DNA of 12,521 bases from an uncultured Clostridia bacterium. Lineage in GTDB: Bacteria; Bacillota; Clostridia; Lachnospirales; Lachnospiraceae. The first letter of the stretch is position 1; each line of letters opens with the position of its first letter. Shown one piece after another: positions 6,727 to 12,521 of the stretch. The position numbers and the translations under genes were made by a program. The stretch covers positions 1 to 12,521 of the forward strand of contig CAMJIC010000057.1 in NCBI GenBank assembly GCA_946405675.1. Direction: 5' to 3'. The notes beneath the pieces were generated by a model. It did no database searches and was not told the origin of the DNA. It was given only the letters and a program-made list of their open reading frames with translations.

Positions 6727-6749
6727 CCCTCTGTACAATCCCTCTGTAC
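6727..6749 (-). repeat. Duplicated Shine-Dalgarno segment before the M4 gene
   Basis: On the minus strand GTACAGAGGG occurs twice, at 6749-6740 and 6736-6727, a 13-base period. The nearer GAGGG lies 6 bases before the ATG at 6720 and supports that start. The farther copy lies 7 bases after the alternative TTG at 6756, so it cannot serve that codon. The duplication gives two possible ribosome docking sites in a row. Confidence 0.7.
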
Positions 6750-6809
6750 GATCCAATGGTTACAATTTCACCCCCGCCGGCCGGCCTGTAAATGCACTGA
6801 ATCCATTTA

Positions 6810-6848
6810 GAAACTGTCACGAAATTAACTATGGTTAATTCGTGACAG
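6810..6848. promoter_or_regulatory. 17-bp inverted repeat between the 650-residue gene and the M4 gene
   Basis: AACTGTCACGAA (6810-6821) then TTAAC (6823-6827) pair with GTTAA (6832-6836) and TTCGTGACAGTT (6837-6848). A6822 is the only bulge and TATG the loop. On the minus strand it begins 21 bases after the upstream stop codon and lies 90 bases before the M4 start. No T-run follows on either strand. It may be an operator, or an RNA hairpin that trims or stabilises the message between the genes. The other bases in this 149-base gap hold a GGCCGGCC palindrome. Confidence 0.7.
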
Positions 6849-6849
6849 T

Positions 6850-6858
6850 TCCTTATAA
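6850..6858 (-). promoter_or_regulatory. Possible extended -10 element for the M4 gene
   Basis: The minus strand reads TGTTATAAG here, matching the extended -10 form TGnTATAAT at all but the last base. I see no good -35 element. If it works, transcription would start inside the inverted repeat at 6810-6848 and place that dyad at the promoter, as an operator would be. A similar TTGTATAAGG occurs at 8884-8875, before the 650-residue gene. Confidence 0.25.
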
Positions 6859-6869
6859 CATCCAATGTT

Positions 6870-8822
6870 TTATATTGCCCCAAACATATCCAGCGTCGCC
6901 TGCGTATTGTCTCCGCTGACGGAACGCACTGTGATCAGCGCGACGTATGTGCCGGAGGGGATGCCGATCTGCTTCTGTGTGCCGGAGAATCCGGCATAAT
7001 CAAAGGTAATGTCCAGACTGTAGAAGGTCTGTCCCATGCAGGTCACCGAATTCACTGACGATCCGGTGACCGTTGCGCCCAGAGACTCCAGAGAAGAGGA
7101 GGCGTACGCGGCCGCCTCACTCAGGATCGTCCTGACATCTTCCTGCGTCAGCGCGGTGATGGACGGATCCAGAAAGCTCTTTCCATTCTCCACAACCACG
7201 TTCATGACCTCCATGCCATTTGCGCTCTGGGCATAGGCTACACAGATCGGGACACCATTTTCGATGGAATTCTCGAACTGATCCGCGGAAACTCCCGGGT
7301 TCAGGGTGACCAGCTGCTCCTGGCTCGCCAGAATCCAGCTTGCCGGCGGTGTAAAGGTAAAGCCAAACAGTCTGTTGGAGTAGCTGTTCCCTGAGACGGT
7401 TCCCAGCACATCCGTACTTCCTGCGGCAGGCGGATCCGGATCATATACTTCCGGTTGGGTCGTTTCGGGCTGAGGTGCGGTTGTCTGAGGCTGGGGAGCA
7501 GTCTGGCCGGTGCCTTTTTCGGAAGAAGCTTCCCCGCTGATCGTCTGCCCGTCCGGAAGGATCCATGTCACGCCCGCGGCCGGACGCATCGATGTGATCG
7601 CAGTATTCTTGTCACCATACAGGATCTCATAGATCGGAGACCATGCACCCCCTGTCTGAACGTCGGTGGGGTATTCCACGACCACACTGAAGCTGCCCTC
7701 CGGCGTCTCCATGGTTCCAAGATAGTCATAGCTCGGCAGATAGGAGTAGTCCTCACCTTCAGGAATCAGCAGGATCGAGAAAAGATGCCCGCCGAAGCCT
7801 TCCTCCGCACTCTCATCATGAATCACCTTCAGGTTGTAGCCGCCAGTCTGAGGCCGGATGACGGATAAGTCAAAATGGTTTGTCCATGCCGGCGGAAGTG
7901 TCATGGTATAATAGTCTGTCGTGACCGTCCATGAGCTGTCGTCATTTTTTACGTAGAGCGCACTCTGCCCGGAAGAAGGCGTTGTCTCAGGCTGGGGTGC
8001 TGTCGTCTCCGGCTGTGGCACCGTTGTTTCAGGCTGGGGCGCTGTCGTCTCCGGCTGGGATGTACCGGGAACCGGATTCGTTGATGGCGGCTGCTGATCT
8101 GAAGCCCCGATCACTGCTGCGGCAGCAATGATATCCTCAAGGGAAGTGCCCAGCATGTAATCAAGCTCCGGTATCTCCCTTTTGGCAAACATGTAGAGAA
8201 CATCATTGGTGCCCAGCCAGATATATCTTGTGTCCCGGACGGTATATCCCTGCACGCCATAGTTGTATACAATCTTCTGCAGTTCCTTGTTCCCGATCGT
8301 CACGAAGGATGGCTGCTCCGCGACCGTAATATCCGGCCTGTTCCTGCGCCTGTACTCGGTATACCGGTCATAGAACCCCTCTGTCGTATTGTCCTGAAAC
8401 GCGCCGACCATCATATTCGGCATCCCGTGCTCGCCCCAGGTGTCAATGTAGTAAAAACCAGGATCCTCCGCGTTCTGCAGCATGAAGGCCCCCTGGATCT
8501 GAAGCGTCAGTCCAATGTCATCCAGGACAACCGTGTCTGTGTCCATGGAGCCATCCGACGCTTCCCCTGCCTCGTCAAAATATCCCAGATCCGCACCGGC
8601 TCCCATGGCAACCGATCCCACCAGGTCATCCTGCACGCCATCCCCGCCAAGGGGAAGGGACATGCCAAGGCCGGCTCCCATCTGCGGCATCGCCGTCTCA
8701 CCTGCGATCAGATCATTTCCCTCTCCCAGGCTCACCGTCTCCTGAGAAAAAGCAGCCATTCCCTGTGACAGGATCAGCGCGCCCCCAAGCACGCATCCCA
8801 TCATACTCTTCCACAACCTCAT
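6870..8822 (-). CDS. Secreted three-domain protein with PQPETT linkers, function unknown
   Basis: Encodes 650 residues. The ATG at 8822 follows AAAGGAG (8837-8831) at 8 bases; an upstream in-frame ATG at 8906 would put 28 non-signal residues first and is rejected. The signal peptide is MRLWKSMMGCVLGGALILSQ plus GMAAFS, cleaved near residue 23-26. Three domains of similar layout follow: A about 97-236, B about 297-413, C about 480-650. Each begins with a hydrophobic strand and an aromatic/Pro-Trp turn (GLTLQIQGAFML, YYTMTLPPAWTNHF, FGFTFTPPASWIL), a pattern recalling PsbP/DcrB-like domains. Linkers at 256-281 and 441-457 are Pro/Gln/Glu/Thr repeats typical of extracellular spacers. It lies 149 bases before the M4 gene on the same strand and probably shares its transcript. 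No enzyme motif is seen; a binding or scaffold role is a guess. Confidence 0.87.
   Translation of the reverse strand: MRLWKSMMGCVLGGALILSQGMAAFSQETVSLGEGNDLIAGETAMPQMGAGLGMSLPLGGDGVQDDLVGSVAMGAGADLGYFDEAGEASDGSMDTDTVVLDDIGLTLQIQGAFMLQNAEDPGFYYIDTWGEHGMPNMMVGAFQDNTTEGFYDRYTEYRRRNRPDITVAEQPSFVTIGNKELQKIVYNYGVQGYTVRDTRYIWLGTNDVLYMFAKREIPELDYMLGTSLEDIIAAAAVIGASDQQPPSTNPVPGTSQPETTAPQPETTVPQPETTAPQPETTPSSGQSALYVKNDDSSWTVTTDYYTMTLPPAWTNHFDLSVIRPQTGGYNLKVIHDESAEEGFGGHLFSILLIPEGEDYSYLPSYDYLGTMETPEGSFSVVVEYPTDVQTGGAWSPIYEILYGDKNTAITSMRPAAGVTWILPDGQTISGEASSEKGTGQTAPQPQTTAPQPETTQPEVYDPDPPAAGSTDVLGTVSGNSYSNRLFGFTFTPPASWILASQEQLVTLNPGVSADQFENSIENGVPICVAYAQSANGMEVMNVVVENGKSFLDPSITALTQEDVRTILSEAAAYASSSLESLGATVTGSSVNSVTCMGQTFYSLDITFDYAGFSGTQKQIGIPSGTYVALITVRSVSGDNTQATLDMFGAI
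7980..8057 (-). repeat. Heptapeptide (QPETTAP) coding repeat
   Basis: Codons 256-281 of the 650-residue protein encode four QPETT motifs at a seven-residue (21-base) period, separated by AP or VP. A shorter version with QPQTT, QPETT and QPE is at 7452-7502 (codons 441-457). Both separate folded domains. Threonine-rich linkers of this kind are often glycosylated or resist proteases, a relevant point for a protein that may meet the neighbouring peptidase. Confidence 0.88.
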
Positions 8823-8919
8823 AACAGCCTCTCCTTTCTTTGCATCACTCCCGGAACTGCCGCGAAATGAACTCCTTATACAATCAATATTCATAAGTCC
8901 ATTCACAGCGGTTCCTTAC

Positions 8920-8955
8920 TTCAGGTACTTCAGAACACATTGTTTTCAGGTACTT
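8920..8955. promoter_or_regulatory. 11-base direct repeat upstream of the 650-residue gene
   Basis: TTCAGGTACTT occurs at 8920-8930 and again at 8945-8955, a 25-base period, about 100-130 bases before the start codon. On the transcribed side the unit reads AAGTACCTGAA. Paired direct repeats at this distance could be sites for a regulator binding two faces of the helix about two and a half turns apart. No protein is known to bind it here. Confidence 0.45.
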
Positions 8956-9033
8956 TTCGGAGATCACACGCCTGGCATCCTGATGCTCTGATTGATTCCA
9001 TGCCAAATTGTGTGACAGCAACTCCACTTTGAC

Positions 9034-9130
9034 GGGTTACGCAAGGCGGAACCGACCTCTGATACCGGGTTACGCAAGGCGGGACCGCCTCTGATGCCGG
9101 GCTGCGCAGGCCGGTCCGGCCTCTGATGCT
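9034..9130. repeat. Three tandem 32-33-base repeats, each with a hairpin
   Basis: Units run 9034-9066, 9067-9098 and 9099-9130, with consensus GGGTTACGCAAGGCGG then ACCGCCTCTGATGCC. Each unit contains a small dyad: AGGCGG-AA-CCG(A)CCT (9044-9058), AGGCGG-GA-CCGCCT (9077-9090) and AGGCCGG-T-CCGGCCT (9108-9122). The third unit changed on both arms and still pairs, so the stem rather than the sequence seems kept. The units lie about 210-310 bases before the 650-residue gene and about 190 after the channel gene. There are no spacers, so this is not a CRISPR array. Confidence 0.8.
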
Positions 9131-9319
9131 CCCCCTTATGCCCATAAGAACGGAAATATCCTCATATGCGTCACATTCCTGAAGCTGTCATTTCATCAAA
9201 TCCGGTTATGGCTGAAAGGTCACCTCCTCTTTCTGTGAATCAACTGTTCCGCATCCCCTGCAGACTTTCAGAATCCGGGGCGGAAGCTTTCTTTGCCGGA
9301 GGGATCCTGCTCAAACAAT
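9131..9319. other. Intergenic stretch, no gene seen
   Basis: This completes the 497-base gap between the channel gene and the 650-residue gene. It holds a small palindrome, CTTATG-CC-CATAAG (9135-9148), and on the minus strand an orphan AGGAGGTGA (9228-9220) with no start codon at a workable distance. I see no convincing terminator for the channel gene and no reading frame with recognisable content. Confidence 0.6.
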
Positions 9320-12316
9320 TCATGGTTCCCGTTCCACCATCTCATCCGATCCGGTATGCAGGGTAACCTGCGGATAGGGCACGCTGATATTGTGCTTTTG
9401 GAAAATCGTGTACACGATATGGTTCACCTCACGCGTCACCTTCATCCTGTTGGGCTCATGGCACTTTGTTTCCATCTTCATGGTCACTCCGTTGTCACCC
9501 AGGGAGCTGACGCCGATATACACCGGCCCGCCCAGGATCCGCGGGCTCTTCTTCGCGTTCTTCAGCTCCTCCCGGACGATCCGTTCCACGTCCTCGATCC
9601 GCTCCTCATATCGGATCTGGAACTCGTTATACACGATGGACGTACGCATGGTCATATGCACCACATTGCGCACCTCATTGTTCGGGATGATCTTGACATT
9701 ATCATTATCCATGTCAAAGAGCTTCGTCATACGGATGCCAAGCTCCATGACATAGCCGCGGAAATCCCCCACCTGGACCACATCGCCGACCTGCACATTT
9801 CCCTCCATCAGCAGGAAAATGCCGGCAAGGATGTCCCCCACCAGGCTGTTCGCCCCGATACCCACAACCACCGAAACGATTCCTGCCGAAGCCATCAGGG
9901 CCGTCGGGTTCAGTCCGAAGCAAAGCGCGCACTGGTAGAGCAGGACCGCTACTGCCAGATACGTGAAGAGGCTTCCCAGCATCTTCAGGATGGTTCCGCC
10001 CCGGATCGGCAGGATCCCCCCCAGGGTCTGCACGAACCGCGATGCAAAGAACAGGACAAGTCCGCCGCGGCACATGATCAGCACCGCCGAGGTCAGGGCA
10101 AACACATTGAAGCCCCTCTCCCACCGGCCGGACAGCACGTATCCCAGGACGCCACCCATGTCTGCGCTCTCCCGGAAGCTGGTGTACCCTGCAAACAGAG
10201 CCGCTGTGGCGATCAGGTAGAACAGCATGACGCGCATCACCTTATACTCCGGGGAATTCTTGCCTGCCTCGGCGATATGCCTCTCATTGTCCGGCTTGAC
10301 CAGCTCGATCTGCTCCCTGCTGGTATAGAGGCAGAGCCCCGTCAGGAACAAAAGCATTGCTGCCAGGACAACAGCGACCGCCGAAACCTGGACCAGCCCC
10401 TTGAGCAGGTTCTGCTTCAAGATCGCGTAATAGATCATATTGTTGCCGATCATGTCCGTCGCCGCATAGTAGGAGACTCCGTCGATCTGGATGTAATCAC
10501 AGTAATTATCCTTGATCTGGTTCTCCGTCAGCCCATACTCCAGCGCATCCCGCCCGATGAGTTTCTCGTCAGGATAGCTCGTGAATTTCTTTGTCTCCAT
10601 ATCCACCGCGAAGACAAAACCGCCTCTGCCAGGCTGGATCCGTTTCAGCGTCTCCTGCAGCGAATAATAATACAGGGTCATGTTCACGGAAAAAGAATAG
10701 CTTCTGACATACAGGAAACCATTCTCCGGTTCCTGGTCCCCATGCATCGGAAGCAGGTACAGGCGGCCATCCTTCATCCAGTCGCTCAGCTTCCTGCCAT
10801 CATCCTGCGTTGCCACAGCTTCCGAAGGGCTGACTGATGCTTCCGTCGTTTCACCCTCCAGAATTCCTGAATATCCCATGGAAGACTTTTGCGCTACGAT
10901 CTCCCCCTCCTGGTCAAGTACCTGGAGATCCAGTGCATGGACCGCATAGGAAAACGCATCCAGCAAAGAAGCAGTGATCTGCTCCGGGTGCTTCGACAGG
11001 TATTCTTCCATGACCTCCATCTGCATCTCTTTTTCGCTATCATACAGCTGCGTATAGCTTTTCCCGAACATATCCTGTTCTTCCACACGTTTCTCCACCT
11101 CAGATGTATGCCTGGATGCGGCTTCCGCCCAGGTCGACATCAGGTACAGGGTCTGGAGATACAGGTGAAAGAGGAAAAGCAGCACAAGCATCAGAGACGT
11201 AAGGATCACAAGCTTCTTTTTCCTGCTTACGTGCTCAGCCGTCTTTCCGGAATGCGTAAAATCCGTAAGGATCCGGACCTTCTTCTGCCGAAGGAGCATG
11301 ATCTCATAGTAGATCAGGGCGGCGCACAAAAGAGAAAACACGATGGACACGACGATCCGGTTAAATCTCCTGCTCGCCTCCAGCTCCTCCTCCGGTATGG
11401 CGCATGCGACCCAGGTATCCTGTTCCTTCAGAAGGGCCGGATACAGAAGCACCCGCTTCCCGGACACCTCCCGCGTGCAGAACTGGCGGTCCTGAACATC
11501 TTCCTGCTCCAGGCCGATCTCCCCCAGCAGAGCCTGTGTTACCATGGCATCCGGATGATACAGGATCCTCCCCGTCTGGTTTGACCATGCAAACGCGTAT
11601 CCCTCCTGCCCGATCGTTTCATTTTCCAGAAGGGCATTCCACACGCTGAAGCTGGCGTTGCTCAAAAGGCTCGACATGTCAACGGCCTTCATGGCCAGCG
11701 CATGTCCGTCATCGATCCTGCACAGATACCAGGTGCTGAACTGGCTGCCAATGATGGAGTCATTTCCCGCCATCACCTCAGCGTAATACTCTTCATTCGT
11801 CATGCTGCTGACCGGCGCATAATACATGACGGTACCATCCTTAAACTCAAACGCCTCGTCGAGTGTTTCCAGCGCTTCTTTGGTCGGGTTCCACAGATTA
11901 TTGTCCTCCCTGGTCGCCAGAGCCTTCCCCTTGCGGTCCACGATCACAAGGTTATAGATCGAGGATCCGATATTGAACCCCTTCAGGTAGGAATCTGTGA
12001 CCTCAAAGTCCGGATCCGCCTTCATGATCTCTGCATACAGTGAGATGTCCTCCGTAAACACCTCCGTAAAGGACGAGTCCATGGATCTGTACGGCTCATT
12101 CGCTTCGTCGTAGGAATCCTCCACATATTGGACGACCTCTTTCATCTCTTCCTGGGTCTGCCGCATGATTTCTCTGTGCTGGATCTCGCCCAGTAAATAG
12201 TAAAACAGAAACATGGCTGTCACGCCGAGAGCAAGTGTGATGATAATTCTGAGTTTGGTATTCTCGTTCCTGTTCATTTCAGACTTTCGATTCCTTCCGT
12301 ATTCATGTCGTACCAT
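9320..12316 (-). CDS. Double Cache-like sensor fused to an MscS-type mechanosensitive channel
   Basis: A 998-residue membrane protein. ATG follows GGGGAG (12331-12326) at 9 bases. Order: helix 22-44; extracytoplasmic sensor 45-317 with the Cache-type segment GYAFAWSNQTGRILYHPD (239-256); helix 318-343; basic cytosolic loop; helix 368-393; second sensor 394-636 with GGFVFAVDMETKKFTSYPDE (565-584); helix 639-664; helices near 693-713, 735-757 and 776-800; pore helix 803-838 rich in Gly/Ala (GIVSVVVGIGANSLVGDILA); beta domain 840-890 with VQVGDVVQVGDFRGYV and IIPNNEV; cytosolic alpha/beta domain 891-998. The pore and beta segments are classical MscS signatures, but MscS of E. coli has only 286 residues. 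Cache domains normally bind small ligands and drive chemoreceptors or kinases, so ligand-controlled gating is inferred. It precedes the secreted-protease genes but is separated from them by 497 bases. Confidence 0.9.
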   Translation of the reverse strand: MVRHEYGRNRKSEMNRNENTKLRIIITLALGVTAMFLFYYLLGEIQHREIMRQTQEEMKEVVQYVEDSYDEANEPYRSMDSSFTEVFTEDISLYAEIMKADPDFEVTDSYLKGFNIGSSIYNLVIVDRKGKALATREDNNLWNPTKEALETLDEAFEFKDGTVMYYAPVSSMTNEEYYAEVMAGNDSIIGSQFSTWYLCRIDDGHALAMKAVDMSSLLSNASFSVWNALLENETIGQEGYAFAWSNQTGRILYHPDAMVTQALLGEIGLEQEDVQDRQFCTREVSGKRVLLYPALLKEQDTWVACAIPEEELEASRRFNRIVVSIVFSLLCAALIYYEIMLLRQKKVRILTDFTHSGKTAEHVSRKKKLVILTSLMLVLLFLFHLYLQTLYLMSTWAEAASRHTSEVEKRVEEQDMFGKSYTQLYDSEKEMQMEVMEEYLSKHPEQITASLLDAFSYAVHALDLQVLDQEGEIVAQKSSMGYSGILEGETTEASVSPSEAVATQDDGRKLSDWMKDGRLYLLPMHGDQEPENGFLYVRSYSFSVNMTLYYYSLQETLKRIQPGRGGFVFAVDMETKKFTSYPDEKLIGRDALEYGLTENQIKDNYCDYIQIDGVSYYAATDMIGNNMIYYAILKQNLLKGLVQVSAVAVVLAAMLLFLTGLCLYTSREQIELVKPDNERHIAEAGKNSPEYKVMRVMLFYLIATAALFAGYTSFRESADMGGVLGYVLSGRWERGFNVFALTSAVLIMCRGGLVLFFASRFVQTLGGILPIRGGTILKMLGSLFTYLAVAVLLYQCALCFGLNPTALMASAGIVSVVVGIGANSLVGDILAGIFLLMEGNVQVGDVVQVGDFRGYVMELGIRMTKLFDMDNDNVKIIPNNEVRNVVHMTMRTSIVYNEFQIRYEERIEDVERIVREELKNAKKSPRILGGPVYIGVSSLGDNGVTMKMETKCHEPNRMKVTREVNHIVYTIFQKHNISVPYPQVTLHTGSDEMVEREP

Positions 12317-12340
12317 TGCAATCCACTCCCCGCCGGGTTA

Positions 12341-12415
12341 CAGGCCCCCAGCCCGGCATGCAGGCCCGGGGGGCTGGCATGCCGCCTGCCCCCGGGATGA
12401 ATTCCCCCGGGATGG
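12341..12415. promoter_or_regulatory. GC-rich dyads and direct repeats upstream of the channel gene
   Basis: Overlapping inverted repeats occur here: CCAGCCC (12348-12354) with GGGCTGG (12371-12377), and GGCATGC (12355-12361) with GCATGCC (12377-12383). Next come two direct copies of CCCCCGGGATG (12389-12399 and 12404-12414, 15-base period), each containing the palindrome CCCGGG. The stretch is 25-100 bases before the channel start, in its leader or promoter. The left edge, CCGGGTTACAGGC (12333-12345), recalls the start of the tandem repeats at 9034 and may be a worn relative. Confidence 0.5.
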
Positions 12416-12521
12416 ATTGAACCTGTCCCTTCTTCCCTCATAACCCTGCTTCACGCAAGGGAATGATGGCAGGCTACGGATCGCCCGCCATATTTCTTCA
12501 TCGCGGGGGGAGCCTCGCGGC
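12416..12521. other. Window end, no gene recognised
   Basis: No credible gene is visible. On the minus strand a hairpin ATGGCGGGC (12491-12483) with GCCTGCCAT (12474-12466) forms with one G-U pair; no T-run follows it on that strand. A 16-codon minus-strand frame beginning MKKYGGRS (start near 12501) lacks a ribosome binding site. The channel promoter should lie here or between 12341 and 12415, but I cannot point to clear -35 and -10 boxes. Confidence 0.4.

Noticed and set aside
6721..6756. TTG start at 6756 for the M4 peptidase
   Set aside because: The ATG at 6720 has GAGGG at 6 bases and begins a normal signal peptide; the TTG would add acidic and polar residues in front of it.
5845..6810. 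A 321-codon open frame on the plus strand
   Set aside because: It is antisense to the M4 propeptide and signal region and looks like a codon-bias shadow with no recognisable motif.
9034..9130. CRISPR array
   Set aside because: The repeats touch each other with no spacers, there are only three, and no cas gene is present.
8930..9145. A 71-codon minus-strand frame across the tandem repeats
   Set aside because: It only reflects the 32-33-base repeats, whose lengths differ by one and would shift frame in unit variants; no ribosome binding site is seen.
9211..9232. Resemblance of GTCACCTCCTCTTTCT to the 3' end of 16S rRNA
   Set aside because: Only about ten bases agree without a gap, no other rRNA sequence is nearby, and it is more simply an orphan Shine-Dalgarno complement.
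9293..10837. A 514-codon open frame on the plus strand
   Set aside because: It lies antisense to the clear MscS/Cache gene, has a His/Asp/Arg-rich composition typical of a shadow frame, and shows no domain.

Overview
The window looks like chromosomal DNA from a Clostridia-type member of the Bacillota, most likely Lachnospiraceae or a close relative. This rests on strong GGAGG-type ribosome binding sites, an EFR1-type flavodoxin/ferredoxin fusion, an Rpn-family nuclease with an EEGLKEG-repeat tail, and a set of large secreted proteins of the kind seen in gut Clostridia. The assignment is by recognition only; no search was run. There are no rRNA or tRNA genes, no CRISPR array and no complete insertion sequence.

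Left part (1-2757) is a scarred accessory region. An Rpn-family PD-(D/E)XK gene (70-873, +) has lost its last 37 codons to a one-base frameshift. Its 55-base leader recurs perfectly at 1155-1209, there joined to a small internal piece of a second Rpn gene. Between and after these lie a nested 37-base palindrome and a crowd of inverted repeats, including a perfect 19-3-19 dyad just before the next gene. That gene (1502-2266, +) encodes an EFR1 family flavodoxin/ferredoxin fusion. It is followed by the C-terminal remnant of a MATE transporter on the minus strand and about 240 bases with no recognisable gene.

Right part (2757-12316) is a block of four large envelope or secreted proteins, all on the minus strand. 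In transcription order they are: a 998-residue membrane protein with two extracytoplasmic Cache-like sensor regions fused to an MscS-type channel (12316-9320); after a 500-base gap with tandem hairpin repeats, a 650-residue secreted protein with three similar domains joined by PQPETT linkers (8822-6870); an M4 (thermolysin-type) metallopeptidase with intact catalytic residues and a C-terminal extension (6720-4159); and a 451-residue secreted protein with 13-residue tandem repeats (4134-2779). A clear rho-independent terminator closes the block at 2720-2756.

The last two genes are 24 bases apart and almost certainly co-transcribed; the 650-residue gene probably belongs to the same unit. A reasonable but unproven reading is an extracellular protease with secreted partners, next to a channel that may respond to an extracellular ligand. 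The most unusual items are the double-Cache/MscS fusion, the three tandem 32-33-base repeats whose hairpin stems change on both sides together, and the dyad-rich leaders before several genes.
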